Assembly: GCA_026003075.1 (NCBI GenBank)
Contig: BPGO01000001.1
Span: forward strand, 62,001 to 126,000
DNA length: 64,000 bases
Reading direction: 5' to 3'
Source: Fimbriimonadales bacterium
Lineage (GTDB): Bacteria > Armatimonadota > Fimbriimonadia > Fimbriimonadales > GBS-DC
Shown: piece after piece, positions 19,464-28,978 of the stretch
Numbering within the stretch: the stretch's first letter is position 1
How the letters are laid out: every line of letters begins with the position of its first letter
Program-made: the position numbers and the translations under genes
Notes under the pieces: model-generated
What the model was told of the DNA's origin: nothing
The model's database searches: none
The model's input: only the letters and a program-made list of their open reading frames with translations

Positions 19464-21043
19464 CGCCGACGCTGTAAGTCCTCCAACTTCACCCGCGCGG
19501 GGCGTTCGGGTGAGTCGGCTAACTCCCACGCCAAACCAAACACCGTACGCGCCACACGCGCCATCTTGTCGAAGTCAATCTTGTCCACCGAGTCGCTGAC
19601 CTGATGATAATCCTCATGCAGACCACTGAAGAAGAAGACCGCAGGAATCCCTTTAGACACGAAGCTGTAGTGGTCGCTGCGGAAGTAGAGCTGCTCCGGA
19701 TGGTTGAGGGAGTCGTACATCGGGTTCAGCGTCATCTTCAGGTACTGGTCGTTCACCGCGTTGAGGATTTTGCCCAGGTCAGGACTGGCGACGTTGGGGC
19801 CAATCACATACACCTCGTTCGGTCCCGACAAGTAGCGGTTGCGGGGATTGTTGTCGTTGGGCGATTTACTGCGCCCCACCATGTCTAAGTTGAGATTCAC
19901 GATGATATTCTGCAAAGGCACAGTGGGGCGTTCCACAAATAGGCGCGAGCCGAGCAAGCCTTTCTCTTCACCGGCGTACCAGAGCAGCAGGATAGAACGC
20001 TTTGGGCGCGGGCCTGTGGCAAACGCTTCCGCAATCTCCAACAGCGCGACACTCCCCGAACCGTTGTCGTCGGCGCCGTTATAGATACGGTCTTCCCCAC
20101 TGCGGGCAATGCCCACATGGTCTAAGTGCGCCCCAATTGAGACATATTCCTGCTTCAGCACAGGGTCGGAACCCTCAATCACCCCAACAATATTTCGGGC
20201 GACCTCTTTTTGGGTCTGTACGCTAAGGTTGATTGCGATTCGCTTGTCGGGATTCAGCGCGAAAGAGGGGGCAGGCTCTCCGCTGTCGGCGCGCTGGATG
20301 AGTTCCGCCGCAGAGATCGGCTCGCCTGCAAAAATCGCCTCCAACAGCGGCTGTGAGGCGACAATCACGGGGATGTTGCTTATCGGTTGCAACCCTTCCA
20401 CGGCGCGTCGCTGGCTCCACGCGCGGGCGATACGCTCGATGCGCCCCATGTCGGTCGGGTCGATGCGCACAATGGCCACCGCGCCTTTTTGCTCGGCGTT
20501 TTGCTCTGGAGAAAGCCAGCCCGCCTGCGCGGCGGCATTGAAACCCAACTCTATGACCTCCTTCGGGTAGCCTGCCTGCACGACCAGCACGGCGCCGCGC
20601 ACTTCCAAGCCCGCGTAGGGGTCTATGCCTTTGGAGGGGTTTGACCAACCGTAGCCTACATAGACGAGCGGTGCGCTTGTGTTTAGCGGGACTGCACGCG
20701 CCACAAATCCCACGCCATATTCAAAACTGCGCCCTCCAAGCTGAATGCGCGATTCGCTCACATTGACGGTATCAACGCGATAGGTGAGCGTTTGATAGTA
20801 CGTTCCATTCTCACCGGCAGGCTTCACGCCCCAACGCTGCAAGTGCGACACGATATACATCCCCGCGAGATCCAGACCGCGCGAGGGGGTATCACGCCCT
20901 TCCAACTCATCCGAAGCAATAAACTCCAAGTGAGCGCGTAAATCGGTCAGCGTAATCGTCTCGGCGCGGCTCACCCAGAGCGGTCGATCCGCCCACGCAA
21001 ACAGCAACAGCACACTCAGGCTCAGCGACAGAAAGCGTTTCAT
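19460..21043 (-). CDS. M28-family zinc aminopeptidase with PA insert
   Basis: SIGAHLDHVGIA, NGADDNGSGSVALLEIA, WYAGEEKGLLGS; signal peptide MKRFLSLSLSVLLLFAWA. Confidence 0.88.
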   Translation of the reverse strand: MKRFLSLSLSVLLLFAWADRPLWVSRAETITLTDLRAHLEFIASDELEGRDTPSRGLDLAGMYIVSHLQRWGVKPAGENGTYYQTLTYRVDTVNVSESRIQLGGRSFEYGVGFVARAVPLNTSAPLVYVGYGWSNPSKGIDPYAGLEVRGAVLVVQAGYPKEVIELGFNAAAQAGWLSPEQNAEQKGAVAIVRIDPTDMGRIERIARAWSQRRAVEGLQPISNIPVIVASQPLLEAIFAGEPISAAELIQRADSGEPAPSFALNPDKRIAINLSVQTQKEVARNIVGVIEGSDPVLKQEYVSIGAHLDHVGIARSGEDRIYNGADDNGSGSVALLEIAEAFATGPRPKRSILLLWYAGEEKGLLGSRLFVERPTVPLQNIIVNLNLDMVGRSKSPNDNNPRNRYLSGPNEVYVIGPNVASPDLGKILNAVNDQYLKMTLNPMYDSLNHPEQLYFRSDHYSFVSKGIPAVFFFSGLHEDYHQVSDSVDKIDFDKMARVARTVFGLAWELADSPERPARVKLEDLQRRR

Positions 21044-21147
21044 AGCGGTATTGTACCTGCTGGAACGCCTAATTCCTGCGACACGCCTTTGAATAGCCCT
21101 CTTCGGTCTTGAAACCACCGAGGTACTTGGCAAGCGAATCGGAAGTG

Positions 21148-23571
21148 TTAGCCACCCGGCGCGTGGCTATCGTTCTCGATAATCGTTTTCAACTTTCCCA
21201 AAACCGTCATCAGCGTCTCCAGCGGATGTTTACCCAGGGGCGCGGTAATCTCATCGGGTTGGGTGCGTATGCCGGGCACTGCCTTCTGCATCGCCAGCTG
21301 CCAGCGCGCCTTGAGTTTGCGATCGGGTTTGAACTTGAGTATCAGCCGCTTGTCTTCCACACAGATGCTCTGCACGCCGAGTCCATAGGCGAGGATTCGC
21401 TGCTCCATCAGCCGAATGAGGTTCTTTAGGGGGACGGGCAGCTCGCCATACCGATCGCGCAACTCCCGCACCAGCGACTTCAGTTCCTCGCGTGTGCGAC
21501 TGCCTGCAATCCGCTTGTAGTAGCCCAGTCGCTGCGCCACATCCGCGATATAGTCGTGCGGAATGTAGGCGTGCACGGGCAACTTGCTCGCGTCGGGCAG
21601 GTCTTCTTGCACGGGGGCTTCGAGGTTCCAGCTCGTTTCGCCACGGCGCAATCGGCGTATCGCGTCGCGCAACATCGCTTGATACAGTTCCAACCCCACC
21701 GAGCGCATCGCGCCGTGCTGCTCCTCGCCCAGCAAGTTGCCCGCGCCTCGTATTTCCAAATCCCTCAGCGCCAGCGCGAACCCTGAGCCTAAATGCGAGA
21801 ACTCCCGCAACGCCTGCAAGCGTTCCTCGGCTTTTTCGGTCAGCCTGCCCGTCCGAAACAGAAAATACGCATAGGCTTGTCTGTCAGAACGCCCCACACG
21901 ACCCCGCAACTGATACAACTGCCCTAAGCCGAATCGCTCCGCACCTTCCACAATCAGTGTGTTCACATTGGGCATATCCAGCCCGTTCTCGATAATCGTC
22001 GTACTGACCAGCACATCGTACTCGTGATGGTAAAATGCCAGCACGATGCTCTCCACTTCCTGCGGTGGCATCTGACCGTGGGCGACGCAAATCCGTGCGT
22101 GGGGCGCCAGTTTCTGCAACCGCTCCGCGACATGCGTGATCCCCTGAATGCGCGGCACGACATAGAACACCTGCCCACTGCGCTGCAACTCGCGGAGAAT
22201 CGCCTCGCGTACCATCCAATCGGTATAGGGCGCAACGACGGTGCGTATCGGCAGCCGACCTGGGGGTGGGTCGGTAATCATACTCATGTCGCGTATCTCG
22301 GTGAGCGCCATATACAGCGTGCGCGGTATGGGCGTCGCGCTCATGGACAGCACATCCACGGTACCCCGCAGTTTTTTGAATCGCTCTTTCTGCATCACGC
22401 CGAAGCGTTGCTCCTCGTCGATAATCACCAGCCCCAGATTCTTGAACTGCACATCTGCAGAGAGGAGCCGATGCGTGCCGATGACCATATCGATCGCACC
22501 TGTCTTAAGCCCGTGCAGAATACGCTTCTGTTCGGCGGGGGTAATGAGGCGGCTCAGCAACGCCACCTGCGCCCCGAACGGCTCAAACCGCTCCTTGAAG
22601 GTCTGATAGTGCTGATACGCCAGTATCGTAGTAGGGCATAGCAGGGCGACCTGTCGCTCAGCCATAATCGCCTTGAATGCTGCGCGAATCGCCACCTCCG
22701 TCTTACCGAAGCCGACATCGCCAATCAGTAGCCTGTCCATCGGATGGGGCGATTCTAAATCAGCCTTCACTTCCTGAATCGCGCGGAGTTGTCCCTCGGT
22801 CTCGATGTAGGGGAACATCGCCTCCATCTCGGCTTGCCACGGGGTGTCCTCGCCGTAGGGCGGGCGGGTGGCTTTCTCACGCAGAGCGTAGAGACGCACT
22901 AGCTCTTCGGCAACCTCTTTCGCTTTCTGACGGGCTTTGGCGACGGTGCGTGCCCACGCCGTGCTGCTGAGGCGCTTGATTTCAGGCGGTCTGTCGTCAG
23001 GCGCGATATATTTCTGAATACGGTCTAACTGATCCACAGGCACGAAGATCCGGTCGGGATGGGCATACTCAATCAGCAGGTACTCGCGCTTGACCCCTTC
23101 GCGCTCCAGTGTGGTAAGTCCCTTGAAGACACCTACCCCATGATAGATATGCACCACATAATCGCCCGGCTGCAAATCCATAATCGAGGTGATAGGCACA
23201 CCTTCGTTAAAGCGTCGTGGAGGCAAGCGCAGGCGACGGTTCTCAAACAGTTCAGCATCGGTAATCAGCACGAACTTCTGGGCGTCCCACACGAAGCCCC
23301 CGCCGAGATTGCCTTTTTGAAGGAGGATGTGGCTCTCCTCACCCCCCTGCGTCTCCAGAGCCTTCTGAACCTGAGTGGGTCTGTCGGTCGCAATTACAAT
23401 TGTGTAGCCTGCTTTCTGCCAGTTGGCGATGCGGTGCCAGATATCCGCGCCGCTGGAGACGGTACGCAGGGAGCGCGTGTTGAGGACATACTCTTGGCAC
23501 GGGCAGTCTTCACCGTGCCCTATGCTCGGACGGGATGGCAGCGCAGGTACCGGCTGAGTTGCGTCGTGCAT
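21148..23571 (-). CDS. mfd: Transcription-repair coupling factor Mfd, N-terminally short (no UvrB-like D1a-D2-D1b module)
   Basis: RID GDYVVHIYHGVGVFKGL; helicase GDVGFGKTEVAIRAAFKA, DEEQRFGV, RGRVGRSDRQAYAYF; C-terminal TRCF domain; about 807 aa from ATG 23571. Confidence 0.9.
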   Translation of the reverse strand: MHDATQPVPALPSRPSIGHGEDCPCQEYVLNTRSLRTVSSGADIWHRIANWQKAGYTIVIATDRPTQVQKALETQGGEESHILLQKGNLGGGFVWDAQKFVLITDAELFENRRLRLPPRRFNEGVPITSIMDLQPGDYVVHIYHGVGVFKGLTTLEREGVKREYLLIEYAHPDRIFVPVDQLDRIQKYIAPDDRPPEIKRLSSTAWARTVAKARQKAKEVAEELVRLYALREKATRPPYGEDTPWQAEMEAMFPYIETEGQLRAIQEVKADLESPHPMDRLLIGDVGFGKTEVAIRAAFKAIMAERQVALLCPTTILAYQHYQTFKERFEPFGAQVALLSRLITPAEQKRILHGLKTGAIDMVIGTHRLLSADVQFKNLGLVIIDEEQRFGVMQKERFKKLRGTVDVLSMSATPIPRTLYMALTEIRDMSMITDPPPGRLPIRTVVAPYTDWMVREAILRELQRSGQVFYVVPRIQGITHVAERLQKLAPHARICVAHGQMPPQEVESIVLAFYHHEYDVLVSTTIIENGLDMPNVNTLIVEGAERFGLGQLYQLRGRVGRSDRQAYAYFLFRTGRLTEKAEERLQALREFSHLGSGFALALRDLEIRGAGNLLGEEQHGAMRSVGLELYQAMLRDAIRRLRRGETSWNLEAPVQEDLPDASKLPVHAYIPHDYIADVAQRLGYYKRIAGSRTREELKSLVRELRDRYGELPVPLKNLIRLMEQRILAYGLGVQSICVEDKRLILKFKPDRKLKARWQLAMQKAVPGIRTQPDEITAPLGKHPLETLMTVLGKLKTIIENDSHAPGG

Positions 23572-23614
23572 AGCAAACAGTAGGTGGATTATACCTGCTT
23601 GGGCGTACTGCGTG

Positions 23615-25075
23615 CTATGCAACACTGGCAACGGTTTCGTTGGGCGCCGACTCTAAGAGAGGCGGCGCCGGAAACACACATACGAAGGTGGTTCCCTGCC
23701 CGACTTCGGACTGAACATGAATCACGCCCTGATGTTTCTCGATCGCGCGTTGCACCAACATCAGCCCGATCCCGCTTCCCCCTTGCTTCGTGGTGATAGC
23801 ACGCTCAAACAGGTGATCGCGCACTTCGGGGGGCATTCCCGGACCCGTGTCCCGAATGACCAGAATTGTTTGCTCGGGATGCTCGACCCAATCGTACTCA
23901 ATCCGCCGCTCGCCGTTCCAACCGCGCATCGCCTGAATCGCGTTCAGGGTCAAGTTCAGGAATAGTTGCATTAGGTAGCGGCGGTCGGCGCGCATGCGCA
24001 GGTTCAGCGGGATGTTGTTGACAATCTGTATCGGTGGATTCAGCAGACGCGCCCCCGATAATCGTTCCACCTCACGCGCTACCTGTGCAGGGACCACCTC
24101 ATCGAGTTCCACATCGCCCTCCTCGTGAGTCATCGCCAGCAAATCCATCAGATACTGGTGTGCCTGCTGCGTGGCGTTGCGGATATTCTCAAAGTAGCGT
24201 GCCGAATCGAACTGGGGGTCTTTGCGCGCGCGCATGATTCCGACATCCGAGAGCGACTGTACATTGTTGAAAAAATTCTTCAGGTCATGGATAATGCCCC
24301 GCACAACTTGCCCGATAGTGCTAAGCCGTTCGTGTTCCACCATTTGCCGGTAGGCGTTCTGTAGCTCAAGGTTCGCCTGCGCCAAATCGTGGGTCAGCTG
24401 GTAAATCTGCGCATTGAGCCGCAGCGAGAACGCCAGCGAGACCACCCAGTAGTTGTAGTTCCAAGTGGGCAGGAAAGCGACCATCCCGTAGTAGACAAGC
24501 ATGTCAACGGTCACTAACGGGATCATCAGGCTCAGCACGCCCAGCAATATCCGATCCTGCGCCCCGTAGCAACGCCATCGCCGATAAGCAACAGCAAAAC
24601 TCCCCAGAAACGCAAGCAAGTACACTATAGAGTAGCCGAGCCCCAGTGGGGTGCTATCCCCTTGAATATAGTAGCCACCTAAGAGAATCGGGCGCGCCTC
24701 AAAATTCGGCTGCACAATCCAGCCCAGCAAAGCAAACACAGGGAGCGGCAGCGTAATCAACCACAACGCACGCATCAGACGCTGAATGCCCAGTTTCAGA
24801 AGATCGTTCATCAAATGAACAAACAACACGGCGCATAGAGAAGAGGTCAAGAACTGCCCTATCGCATAGGTATAGGCGTTTTGTGGGGGGTGCGGAGTCG
24901 GCTGATACATTCGTACATCCACAAAACTGAAAATGAGACAGCATATCAAGAAGGCAATCAGCCACAGGTTGCGCACTCGCTCTTTTGAGAGAGAGGCTTG
25001 CAACCCATGATGAACGATAAGATAACCATATAACCCCGCACTCAGCCATAGTATTGCCTGTGCCCAGTTTTGCAT
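23615..25075 (-). CDS. Membrane sensor histidine kinase
   Basis: Multiple TM segments; GIIHDLKNFFNN H-box; NLTLNAIQAM N-box; DTGPGMPPEV and GSGIGLMLVQRAIEKHQG. Confidence 0.85.
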   Translation of the reverse strand: MQNWAQAILWLSAGLYGYLIVHHGLQASLSKERVRNLWLIAFLICCLIFSFVDVRMYQPTPHPPQNAYTYAIGQFLTSSLCAVLFVHLMNDLLKLGIQRLMRALWLITLPLPVFALLGWIVQPNFEARPILLGGYYIQGDSTPLGLGYSIVYLLAFLGSFAVAYRRWRCYGAQDRILLGVLSLMIPLVTVDMLVYYGMVAFLPTWNYNYWVVSLAFSLRLNAQIYQLTHDLAQANLELQNAYRQMVEHERLSTIGQVVRGIIHDLKNFFNNVQSLSDVGIMRARKDPQFDSARYFENIRNATQQAHQYLMDLLAMTHEEGDVELDEVVPAQVAREVERLSGARLLNPPIQIVNNIPLNLRMRADRRYLMQLFLNLTLNAIQAMRGWNGERRIEYDWVEHPEQTILVIRDTGPGMPPEVRDHLFERAITTKQGGSGIGLMLVQRAIEKHQGVIHVQSEVGQGTTFVCVFPAPPLLESAPNETVASVA

Positions 25076-25236
25076 GACGCCACTCCCGAAAAGATTTTCC
25101 AAAACCAAGCACATTATCGGTTTTTGCGCGGCATATCTTGCCCCTAAAACGCGCCGAAAATAGGCTTGGGAAATCCCACTTGCCCCGCAGAAATACGGAA
25201 TTCCCACCGAATTCGCTCCAAACACCCCCTTACCCC

Positions 25237-25266
25237 TTGACAAACCTTGTTGCCATAGGGTATAAA
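25237..25266 (+). promoter_or_regulatory. Promoter of groESL (-35 TTGACA, -10 TATAAA, 18-bp spacer)
   Basis: TTGACA at 25237-25242 and TATAAA at 25261-25266. Confidence 0.75.
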
Positions 25267-25276
25267 TGAATCGCTT

Positions 25277-25303
25277 TCAGCACTCGCTCGGCGCGAGTGC
25301 TAA
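25277..25303 (+). promoter_or_regulatory. CIRCE element (HrcA operator)
   Basis: TCAGCACTC-N9-GAGTGCTAA, one mismatch from consensus TTAGCACTC-N9-GAGTGCTAA, directly upstream of groES. Confidence 0.93.
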
Positions 25304-25346
25304 ATTTATGAAGTAATGCAGCATCACCTACGGAGAAGGAGGTGTT

Positions 25347-25640
25347 GTGGAAATGTTGAAACCGATTGGCGACCGTGTCGTGGTACGACCCAAGTCCGCT
25401 GAAGAAACTACTCAGAGCGGGATTATCCTGCCCGACACTGCGAAAGAGCGACCTCAGGAGGGCGAGGTCATGGCAGTGGGCACAGGACGCATTATGGACG
25501 ATGGAAAGGTCGTCCCTCTTGCCGTGAAAGTCGGCGATAAGGTACTTTTTTCGAAGTATGGTGGTACAGAAATCAAAATCGGTGGCGAAGAGTATATCAT
25601 TTTACGCGAAGACGATATTTTAGCGATTTTGGAGAACTAA
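25347..25640 (+). CDS. groES: Co-chaperonin GroES
   Basis: [41 protein letters not shown]. Confidence 0.97.
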   Translation: MEMLKPIGDRVVVRPKSAEETTQSGIILPDTAKERPQEGEVMAVGTGRIMDDGKVVPLAVKVGDKVLFSKYGGTEIKIGGEEYIILREDDILAILEN

Positions 25641-25663
25641 ACGCACGGAGGTGATAGCAAGCG

Positions 25664-27274
25664 ATGGCAGCGAAGGAAATTTTATATACTGAGCAAGCGC
25701 GACAGGCGCTGGAGCGAGGCGTAGATACAATCGCTAACGCAGTTAAAGTCACTCTCGGACCGCGAGGTAGAAATGTCGTTTTAGAGAAAAAGTTCGGCTC
25801 TCCCACCGTTATCAACGATGGCGTGACCATCGCGAAAGAGATTGAATTAGAAGACCGCTTTGAGAATATGGGCGCGCAACTCGTGCGCGAGGTAGCGTCC
25901 AAAACCAACGATGTCGCCGGCGACGGCACGACCACCGCTACAGTGCTGGCGCAAGCCATTTTCAAAGAGGGGCTAAAAGCCGTCGCTGCCGGGGCGAACC
26001 CGATGTATGTCAAACGCGGCATCGATAAAGCGGTCGAAGCAGCGGTGAAATTCATTCAAGAGACCGCTACGCCCGTGGAAGGGCGCGCCGCTGTGGAGCA
26101 AGTGGCGACTATCTCGGCGAATGACCCCGCAATCGGCAAAGTCGTCGCCGACGCCATCGAAAAGGTCACTAAAGACGGCGTGATTACCGTCGAAGAATCC
26201 AAAGGTACGGAAACCACGCTCGAGGTGGTGGAAGGCATGCGCTTCGACCGTGGGTATATCTCCCCCTACTTCATCACCGACCCCGAGCGCATGGAAGCCG
26301 TGCTGGAAGAGCCGTACATTTTACTCTACGAGAAGAAAATCAGCGCGGCGCAGGATCTAATCCCTGTGTTGGAGCAAGTGGTGCGTGCAGGGCGCCCGCT
26401 GTTGGTGATTGCTGAAGATGTGGAAGGCGAGGCGCTGGCGACGCTGGTCGTCAACAAACTGCGCGGCGTGTTCCAGTGCGCCGCTGTGAAAGCCCCCGGC
26501 TTCGGTGAGCGACGCAAAGCGATGATGGAAGACATCGCTATCCTCACAGGCGGTACCTTTATCACCGAAGACCTCGGCATCAAACTGGAGAATGTGAAAC
26601 TCGACCAACTCGGTCGCGCCGAGAAGGTGGTCATCGAGAAAGAGTACACCACCATCGTCGGCGGCAAGGGGCGACCTGAAGCCATTCAAGGGCGCATCCA
26701 GCAAATCCGTAAGCAGATTGAGACCACCGAATCCGACTACGACCGCGAGAAACTGCAGGAGCGTCTGGCGAAACTCGCGGGTGGCGTGGCGGTCATCAAA
26801 GTCGGCGCTGCCACCGAGACCGAACTGAAAGAGAAGAAAGCGCGCTTTGAAGACGCGATCAACGCCACCAAAGCCGCGCTGGAAGAGGGCATCGTACCCG
26901 GTGGCGGCGTGACGCTGGTGAACGCGATCAAAGCACTCGATACGCTGCAGGTGGAAGGCGACGAGAAAATCGGTGTCCACATCATCCGCCGCGCTCTCGA
27001 AGAGCCACTGCGCCAAATCGCTCATAACGCCGGCGCGGAAGGCTCCGTAATCGTCGAGAAAGTTAAGGAATTGCCGCACGGTCAGGGCTACAACGCCGCT
27101 ACGGGCGAGTTCGTGAATATGATCGAGGCAGGGGTTATCGACCCGGCGAAGGTAACCCGCACTGCGCTGGAAAACGCCGCGTCGATCGCGTCGATGCTGC
27201 TCACCACTGAGGCGCTCGTGGCGGAAATCCCTGAAGAGAAAAACGGCAAGAAGACTTCACCATCCCCCTACTGA
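25664..27274 (+). CDS. groEL: Chaperonin GroEL
   Basis: [69 protein letters not shown]. Confidence 0.98.
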   Translation: MAAKEILYTEQARQALERGVDTIANAVKVTLGPRGRNVVLEKKFGSPTVINDGVTIAKEIELEDRFENMGAQLVREVASKTNDVAGDGTTTATVLAQAIFKEGLKAVAAGANPMYVKRGIDKAVEAAVKFIQETATPVEGRAAVEQVATISANDPAIGKVVADAIEKVTKDGVITVEESKGTETTLEVVEGMRFDRGYISPYFITDPERMEAVLEEPYILLYEKKISAAQDLIPVLEQVVRAGRPLLVIAEDVEGEALATLVVNKLRGVFQCAAVKAPGFGERRKAMMEDIAILTGGTFITEDLGIKLENVKLDQLGRAEKVVIEKEYTTIVGGKGRPEAIQGRIQQIRKQIETTESDYDREKLQERLAKLAGGVAVIKVGAATETELKEKKARFEDAINATKAALEEGIVPGGGVTLVNAIKALDTLQVEGDEKIGVHIIRRALEEPLRQIAHNAGAEGSVIVEKVKELPHGQGYNAATGEFVNMIEAGVIDPAKVTRTALENAASIASMLLTTEALVAEIPEEKNGKKTSPSPY

Positions 27275-27301
27275 CACACACAGACCACTCACCCCCCAAT
27301 A

Positions 27302-27331
27302 GCCGGGGCTGAAAAGCCCCGGCATTTTTTT
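27302..27331 (+). terminator. Rho-independent terminator after groEL
   Basis: GCCGGGGCT GAAA AGCCCCGGC followed by ATTTTTTT. Confidence 0.9.
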
Positions 27332-27427
27332 CTATCAAGAATACGCGCCATAACCCCGAAAAGTTTCCAAAGGGTATAACGCACTTTACCCTATGAAAAT
27401 GAGGTATAATCGCGCTGGTGATCAACG

Positions 27428-28273
27428 ATGATGAAGCGACGCGGTTTTACACTGATCGAGCTACTGGTGGTAATAGCGATTATCGCAATCCTTGCCGCTA
27501 TTCTGTTCCCTGTGTTTGCACAAGCGCGTGAAAAAGCGCGTCAAACGCAGTGTCTAAGCCAGAACAAGCAAATCGGCATCGCTGCGATGATGTATGTGCA
27601 GGACTACGACGAGACCTTCCCACTTGCTGAGAACCAGTTGATCCCTCCGCCGGGATTTTGTGGGGGCGGCTATACAAGCTGTACTTCCATTGGCTATTTG
27701 TATTGGCTCCAGCCGTATTCCAAAGATAATCTGTACTCCCGCTGTCCTTCGGCGAAGCCGATTGCCAATCCCGATTCGGCGACGGGGCGGCGTCTTCTCT
27801 GTGAAGGGCGCGTCGGCTACGGTGCGGCGTATCCCTCGCCGATGGGGTTCTCCGCCGGCTGCTCTTTCCCCCCTCAAGTGTTCCCGCCAAGCAAATCTCT
27901 GGCGCAACTCTCTGCCCCAGCGAACCATGTGATGGTGATGGATGGTGTCCCTTCGGGCATACAAAGTCGTCCGCTCTGGGAGCAGCAAGGGTTCTATATG
28001 AATGTCGTTCACTCGCCCTTTATGCGTACTGAGTGGCAGCATTACGGTTTCAGTACCGTGCCAGGCTTCCCCCCCGCGTTCCATCAACGCCCTCACGGAC
28101 GCCACCAACGGCAAGTCACCGTGACCTACGCCGACGGGCACACCAAAGCCACACCGTTTGAAGCGCTCTACGGACTACCTGAGAGCGAATGCGAGCGGAA
28201 CAATAACACCTTCTGCTCCTCGGTAGAGTACACCCGCACTCAGCGTCCCGACCTATGGGAGAGGTGGGATTGA
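27428..28273 (+). CDS. Prepilin-type N-terminal cleavage/methylation domain protein (H-X9-DG, DUF1559-like)
   Basis: [63 protein letters not shown]. Confidence 0.9.
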   Translation: MMKRRGFTLIELLVVIAIIAILAAILFPVFAQAREKARQTQCLSQNKQIGIAAMMYVQDYDETFPLAENQLIPPPGFCGGGYTSCTSIGYLYWLQPYSKDNLYSRCPSAKPIANPDSATGRRLLCEGRVGYGAAYPSPMGFSAGCSFPPQVFPPSKSLAQLSAPANHVMVMDGVPSGIQSRPLWEQQGFYMNVVHSPFMRTEWQHYGFSTVPGFPPAFHQRPHGRHQRQVTVTYADGHTKATPFEALYGLPESECERNNNTFCSSVEYTRTQRPDLWERWD

Positions 28274-28400
28274 ACTGTTTCATTCCTTGTTCCCCTCTTC
28301 CGCTACTGTGGGGAGGGGAAACTTGATTAATTCCCGTAATATCATCATAACGCGCCCCTGCCAAGCGTGGCATAATCGATTCAGCAGTCCAGAAGGGGAG

Positions 28401-28499
28401 GTGGATCGATTGGTTTCAGCCTTAGCCTTGGCTCTTGCCGTTGCCTGTCTCGTGGGGGCTTATAGCCTGCTGCGCGACGCACTCGATGAGGTCTGGTAA
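28401..28499 (+). CDS. Putative very small membrane protein
   Basis: GGGGAGG then GTG (or TTG 28411): VDRLVSALALALAVACLVGAYSLLRDALDEVW; one hydrophobic helix. Confidence 0.3.
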   Translation: MDRLVSALALALAVACLVGAYSLLRDALDEVW

Positions 28500-28556
28500 T
28501 CGAAGCGCGGACATCCCTGTCCGTGTGTGGTGGACGCGCGCCACCGAGAACCGGTG

Positions 28557-28844
28557 CTAAGTATCGATCGGTTCCACATAAATCAGGCTCGCGAGTTGCG
28601 CGTCCACGGCGATTGTAGACAGCCCCACTCGTACGGCGTAGGTCGGGAAGCGTTGCTGCAAGTAGAGCCTTGCGCCGGGCACGATGCCCAGCGCGCTTAA
28701 CTTGCGCCAGTGCCCATCGTGGTCAGGGACGACCCGTACGATGCGCGCCTGGGCGCCTGTCGGCAGCTGCGTCAATGGGAGGGCGCGTCCTGCGCTCTCC
28801 CCGTCCGCTTCCGCCGTGCCCATTCGACTAAGCTCTTGATCCAT
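28557..28844 (-). CDS. feoA: FeoA ferrous iron transport protein A (SH3-like)
   Basis: ARIVRVVPDHDGHWRKLSALGIVPGARLYLQQRFPTYAVRVGLSTIAVDAQLASLIYV; next to FeoB. Confidence 0.85.
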   Translation of the reverse strand: MDQELSRMGTAEADGESAGRALPLTQLPTGAQARIVRVVPDHDGHWRKLSALGIVPGARLYLQQRFPTYAVRVGLSTIAVDAQLASLIYVEPIDT

Positions 28845-28978
28845 TTCGGCTCCTGCGGTTGCTCATAGCCACAACGCGGGCACTTGACGAGTCGGCAGCC
28901 GCCGAACGCCGCACACCCACGACACGCCTTTTCAATACCTTCCTCGGTCAACTCGTGCCCGCAAAAACTGCATCTCAT
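28772..28978 (-). CDS. Cysteine-rich zinc-ribbon protein in feo operon
   Basis: MRCSFCGHELTEEGIEKACRGCAAFGGCRLVKCPRCGYEQPQEPKW; ATGA overlap with upstream gene. Confidence 0.7.
   Translation of the reverse strand: MRCSFCGHELTEEGIEKACRGCAAFGGCRLVKCPRCGYEQPQEPKWIKSLVEWARRKRTGRAQDAPSH

Noticed and set aside
26357-27079. Antisense ORF (240 aa) within groEL
   Set aside because: Overlaps a certain GroEL coding region; no RBS or family signature.
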